This document shows positions 60,805-64,000 of a stretch of DNA of 64,000 nucleotides, in pieces; position 1 is the stretch's first letter, and the number at the start of each line of letters is the position of its first letter. The position numbers and the translations under genes are program-made. The notes under the pieces were generated by a model. It saw nothing but the letters and a program-made list of their open reading frames with translations. It had not been told where the DNA came from and did not search any database. The stretch is from Bacteroidales bacterium. Its GTDB lineage: Bacteria; Bacteroidota; Bacteroidia; Bacteroidales; Marinilabiliaceae. The stretch covers positions 124,001 to 188,000 of the forward strand of contig QKJP01000026.1 in the NCBI GenBank assembly GCA_003249255.1. The letters are read 5' to 3'.

Positions 60805-63336
60805 ATGGAACGATTTTTATTAACGCGATTGCGATTAAAGCAATGTGGCGCAATTGGTATTCTACTGTTTAGTTTATTATTTTTTTCATCGTTAAAGCTG
60901 TCTGCACAAGATCGGCTTATCAAAGGGACGGTTGTAGATGACGAAACTGGAGTGCCTATTCCCATGGTTAATGTATTTATTAAAGGGACTACCATTGGTT
61001 GTACCACTGATGATATGGGCTTTTTTGAGTTTTTTATTCCAAAGCGCACGGATTCTTTGTGTTTTTCATCCATTGGTTATCGTATGCAAGCATTAACGCC
61101 TCAGCGAATTGATAAAAAAGCCACCATCAAGCTAATGCCGGATGTTATTTCTCTTAATGAAATTGATGTGGCTCCGGATGATTCGCAAGTTCGTATGATT
61201 GTGAAGAACATGGTGAAAGCCCGCGAAAAAAATGATCCAAACCGCTATGATCGCCAAACCTTTAAAAAGTATACCAGGCGAAAGTTTAACATCAATAATG
61301 CGGATAGTACCCTCATGAAAATGAAGATGTTTCAGGATCATCTTAATGCTTTTAAGAAAAATGAAGACGGCAAGCATTATTTACCCGTTTACATGTCTGA
61401 GCAGGTCTTCGAAAATGATTTTCAACGCGATCCTAAACGTCAGAAATCGACCATGGTAGCGGATAAAACGGTTGGATTGGGTTTTCTTGGAGAAATGGAT
61501 GTGGCCGGATTTAGTAATGGTTTGGATCATGGTTTTGGCTTTTACGAAAACATTATCCGTTTATTTGGTGAGAATTTTATTAGTCCTACCTCTTCAGCAG
61601 GATGGAGTTTTTATAAATATTACCTGGAGGATAGTGTAATGCGTAATGGAGTTAAGCACTACAAAATCCTTTTTGTACCTCGACGAAAAAGAGATAAGGT
61701 CTTTAGAGGGCGGATGATCATCGAGAATAAAAATTATTCTTTGGTGTGCGTGGAAGCAAAGCTCTCAACCAACAGCAACATGACTTTTCTGAAGGATTTG
61801 GAGTTGAAGATGAAGTATAAGCCCGTAAACGATACTGCATCTTTCTATGAGAGTTCGGTGTTAAAAGCAAAGTTTGATTATAACCTCATAGAGTTACCTA
61901 CCAGTAGCAATAGTTTTGAAATCGATCATGAAAAATATACCAATTATTATGATGTAATATTGGATAATCCTAATGAGGTTACCTTAAGTGCTGATAATAT
62001 AAGTTTTGAAACCATTAAAACAAAAAGTGCAGCTCTGCAAGATTCCTCTTTTTGGTCAAATAATCGTCCTCCGGATATGACTTTGGCAGTGGCCAATAAT
62101 TATGCGGCCATCGACTCAGTTAACCAACTCAAGGGCGTTAAGGTTTTTGATAATGCCAGTCGCATGTTTATGAATGGTTATTATGATGTAGGTAAGGTTG
62201 AACTTGGACCATATATTGATTTTATCAGTTATAACAAAGTTGAAGGTATACGTCCTTTTTTTGGGATGCGAACCAGTAGTGAGATTAGTGATCGATGGAT
62301 GCTTTTTGGAGGAGCGGCCTATGGAACCAGAACAGAAAAGTTCTCCGGAAGTTTAGGTGGAGGATATAAGTTTGAGGGTCCCAAACGAAAGATTGCCATG
62401 TTACGTTTTGACGATGCATATACTCGTATCGGTGAGAACGGCAAAATTCTATATTTAAAGGAAAATAAACTTTCACCCAACGAAAGTAATCTCGTTGCAG
62501 CTCTTTTTACCTTACGACCTTTTATTGCTTTGCACAGGCAACAGTCGGTAAAGTTGTTGTACGAAAACGAATGGCGAACCGGATTCTCCACTAAGTTTAG
62601 AGCTGATTGGGGACGTCAGTTTTCTCCTGAGTATTACCCGTTTATATACAAGGGAAATGAAATATCCTCATTCTCTTACACCGATGCTTCTCTGAATTTC
62701 AGGTGGTCTTGGAAAGAAAAAGTCATTGATGATGAATTTATGCGCCTTTATGCAGGTACTCAACATCCAATTATTCACTTGGTGATAGGTGGAGGAAATG
62801 TTTATTATGCCGATCGAAATGATTGGTACGCAAAGGTTAGTACCGTGTTTAATCACCATTTCCCATTAGGGCCAACTGATTTTAGATACGCTCTTGAAGC
62901 CGGAATGTATCATGGTAATTTGCCCTACTGTATGTTAGAAATTCCTCGAGCAAATGAAACATTGGGTTATTTTATTTACGATTTTAACCTGATGAACAAT
63001 ATGGAATATGTGCATGATAAATATGCACACTTGTTCATTGACTATCACTTAAAAGGATATTTTACCAATCGAGTGCCATTCTTTAGAGCTCTTGGATTTA
63101 AAGAAGTCTTGTCGGCAAAACTTGCCGTAGGTAGTTTAGATCGCGATAAATATGACTCATTCGATATTCCTGAAGAACTTTCAACCTTAAGCACACAGCC
63201 TTATGTAGAAGTTGGTGCCGGTTTTGCCAATATTTTTAAGTTGTTGAGAGTAGAAGGGGTGTGGCGTGTATCTCCAGAGTCTCAGGTTGGAGCTCCTAAA
63301 TTTGGAATCAGGTTCAGAGTGCATTTAGAATTGTAA
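60805..63336 (+). CDS. DUF5686 outer-membrane protein with CarboxypepD_reg-like domain
   Basis: An 843-residue secreted protein. Signal peptide (RLKQCGAIGILLFSLLFFSS), CarboxypepD_reg-like domain (about 38-115, IKGTVVDDETGVPIPMVNVF, GCTTDDMGFFEF), then the DUF5686 region with the linker VRMIVKNMVKAREKNDPNRY and a long outer-membrane barrel ending in FGIRFRVHLEL. This is a common Bacteroidota outer-membrane family of unknown role. It is a single gene. Confidence 0.88.
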   Translation: MERFLLTRLRLKQCGAIGILLFSLLFFSSLKLSAQDRLIKGTVVDDETGVPIPMVNVFIKGTTIGCTTDDMGFFEFFIPKRTDSLCFSSIGYRMQALTPQRIDKKATIKLMPDVISLNEIDVAPDDSQVRMIVKNMVKAREKNDPNRYDRQTFKKYTRRKFNINNADSTLMKMKMFQDHLNAFKKNEDGKHYLPVYMSEQVFENDFQRDPKRQKSTMVADKTVGLGFLGEMDVAGFSNGLDHGFGFYENIIRLFGENFISPTSSAGWSFYKYYLEDSVMRNGVKHYKILFVPRRKRDKVFRGRMIIENKNYSLVCVEAKLSTNSNMTFLKDLELKMKYKPVNDTASFYESSVLKAKFDYNLIELPTSSNSFEIDHEKYTNYYDVILDNPNEVTLSADNISFETIKTKSAALQDSSFWSNNRPPDMTLAVANNYAAIDSVNQLKGVKVFDNASRMFMNGYYDVGKVELGPYIDFISYNKVEGIRPFFGMRTSSEISDRWMLFGGAAYGTRTEKFSGSLGGGYKFEGPKRKIAMLRFDDAYTRIGENGKILYLKENKLSPNESNLVAALFTLRPFIALHRQQSVKLLYENEWRTGFSTKFRADWGRQFSPEYYPFIYKGNEISSFSYTDASLNFRWSWKEKVIDDEFMRLYAGTQHPIIHLVIGGGNVYYADRNDWYAKVSTVFNHHFPLGPTDFRYALEAGMYHGNLPYCMLEIPRANETLGYFIYDFNLMNNMEYVHDKYAHLFIDYHLKGYFTNRVPFFRALGFKEVLSAKLAVGSLDRDKYDSFDIPEELSTLSTQPYVEVGAGFANIFKLLRVEGVWRVSPESQVGAPKFGIRFRVHLEL

Positions 63337-63441
63337 TTTTTGAACTATTTCATTGATTATGTGTATTATTGTAGCATGAAACGAGCCATGAGGAAAACTT
63401 CCTCACACAGGGAAATAACTAAATTGGCGAGTTCCCCGCCT

Positions 63442-63582
63442 GGGTCGGGCACAATGTCATTAAGTTAAGGCTGAAAGCCTTGTTTAAATTAGCGTAGGGC
63501 ATCGCCCTGCGTAAATTAGTTCGGTTTTAAATAGCTCTGTAAGAGCGAATGTTTATTAAGTTAATGACATTGGGTTCGGGCA
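63442..63582. mobile_element. Family B non-autonomous element, copy 2 (121 bp)
   Basis: The element spans 63452-63572, with the same 12-bp terminal inverted repeats CAATGTCATTAA / TTAATGACATTG and the same three internal hairpins as copy 1; the third stem is one pair longer (GCTCT/AGAGC). It is flanked by GGGTCGGGCA (63442-63451) and GGTTCGGGCA (63573-63582), a 9-of-10 direct repeat. No ORF. Confidence 0.75.
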
Positions 63583-63614
63583 GGCATTTGATAATTGAAA
63601 ACAAATTTGGACAC

Positions 63615-64000
63615 ATGAAAAAACAAAACAGGATATTTGCTTCGCTTCTGTTGGCAGTATATGCCATTGTGTTTTTTCATGCCATTATTCCTCATCATCA
63701 TCATGATGCGGATACTGATAACTGTTCCGGCGTAACAGAGGCTTTTGCTTATAATAATCAGGATCAATGTTGTAGTTATGATAAAGGAAAAGGCTTAAAT
63801 TCCCATACTCAAGAAGATTCGCATCCGGATTATCATTGTCATTTTGAAGTTCAGCCGATTCCTTTAAAAAAGATTGAAATTTCAATTTTTTATGTTGCGA
63901 TAGTAAAATATGCCGATTGTTTAGTCTTACTGCAGCAAGTAGTAGATTATTGCAGTTACTTTCTTCCCTTCAGCACTACCATTTGTTTGGAAGGGATATC
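63615..64000 (+). CDS. His-rich secreted protein, partial (continues past the window)
   Basis: The frame opens at the ATG at 63615 and is still open at the window end. A signal or anchor (MKKQNRIFASLLLAVYAIVFF) is followed by HAIIPHHHHDAD, then a Cys/His-rich part (QDQCCSYDK, DYHCHFE), typical of small metal-binding proteins in Bacteroidota metal-resistance or TonB operons (DUF6769-like). Function is unknown; the downstream genes, not in the window, would tell. Confidence 0.6.
   Translation, partial: MKKQNRIFASLLLAVYAIVFFHAIIPHHHHDADTDNCSGVTEAFAYNNQDQCCSYDKGKGLNSHTQEDSHPDYHCHFEVQPIPLKKIEISIFYVAIVKYADCLVLLQQVVDYCSYFLPFSTTICLEGI

Noticed and set aside
1-64000. CRISPR arrays, prophage or integrative element, rRNA genes
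   Set aside because: No regularly spaced repeats, phage structural genes, integrase other than XerD, or rRNA-like sequence were found.

Overview
The window comes from an AT-rich member of the Bacteroidota, probably a marine or anaerobic lineage near the Marinilabiliales/Prolixibacteraceae; the rank below phylum is inference. The phylum call rests on a SusC/SusD pair, several TonB-dependent receptors with carboxypeptidase-D-like N-termini, a DUF5686 protein, the gene orders DUF1599–BT_3928-type–tpiA and folP–cdaA, and promoters of the TTTG/TAnnTTTG type. No prophage, CRISPR array or rRNA operon is visible.

Layout. 1-2.3 kb: end of a cysteine-desulfurase-like gene, then small genes including two V4R-like proteins. 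2.3-9.3 kb: cell-envelope proteins (a carboxypeptidase-regulatory-like secreted protein, a coiled-coil lipoprotein, and a 1517-residue secreted protein of unknown function). 9.4-13.9 kb: prmA, tpiA, a DoxX/MauE-type membrane protein, DUF1599 and a NapH-like ferredoxin. 14.2-25 kb: housekeeping genes (malic enzyme, ung, folP-cdaA, an epimerase, xerD, aroQ, pyruvate kinase). 25-27.6 kb: a 3'-truncated group II intron directly after the pyruvate kinase terminator, then three identical tRNA-Asp genes. 28-36 kb: a TonB receptor, a Fic protein with a small convergent gene carrying a Fic-inhibitory motif, a 2-hydroxyacid dehydrogenase, YjbQ, a HAD phosphatase, a B3/B4 protein and a WalJ-like hydrolase. 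36-38.5 kb: the pxpCBA 5-oxoprolinase operon. 38.8-44.4 kb: a SusC/SusD/lipoprotein uptake locus. 44.9-49.3 kb: a TonB receptor divergent from a LytS/LytTR two-component pair. 49.6-52.9 kb: a cobalamin nucleotide-loop operon (cobT-cobS-cobC-cobU) behind a cobalamin riboswitch. 52.9-57.6 kb: a Cu/Zn-type permease, a LolA-like carrier and FtsK. 57.7-64 kb: a lipoprotein, an EgtD-like methyltransferase, a PAP2 phosphatase, a DUF5686 outer-membrane protein and the start of a His-rich protein.

The most notable structures are not ordinary genes. (1) A 58-residue ORF at 31446-31622 carries an SxxxEG motif like that of class I Fic antitoxins and overlaps the Fic gene tail-to-tail. (2) Two unrelated families of small, hairpin-rich, non-coding elements have terminal inverted repeats and, in three of four copies, 10-12 bp direct repeats that look like target-site duplications. 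Family A lies at 4512-4785 and 44362-44803; family B lies at 27790-27910 and 63452-63572. One family A copy supplies the stop codon of the 1517-residue gene, and its central hairpin loop is inverted relative to the other copy. (3) A 28-bp perfect palindrome at 3465-3492 carries mirror-image TAnnTTTG boxes between two divergent genes. All assignments are from reading the sequence; no database search was run.
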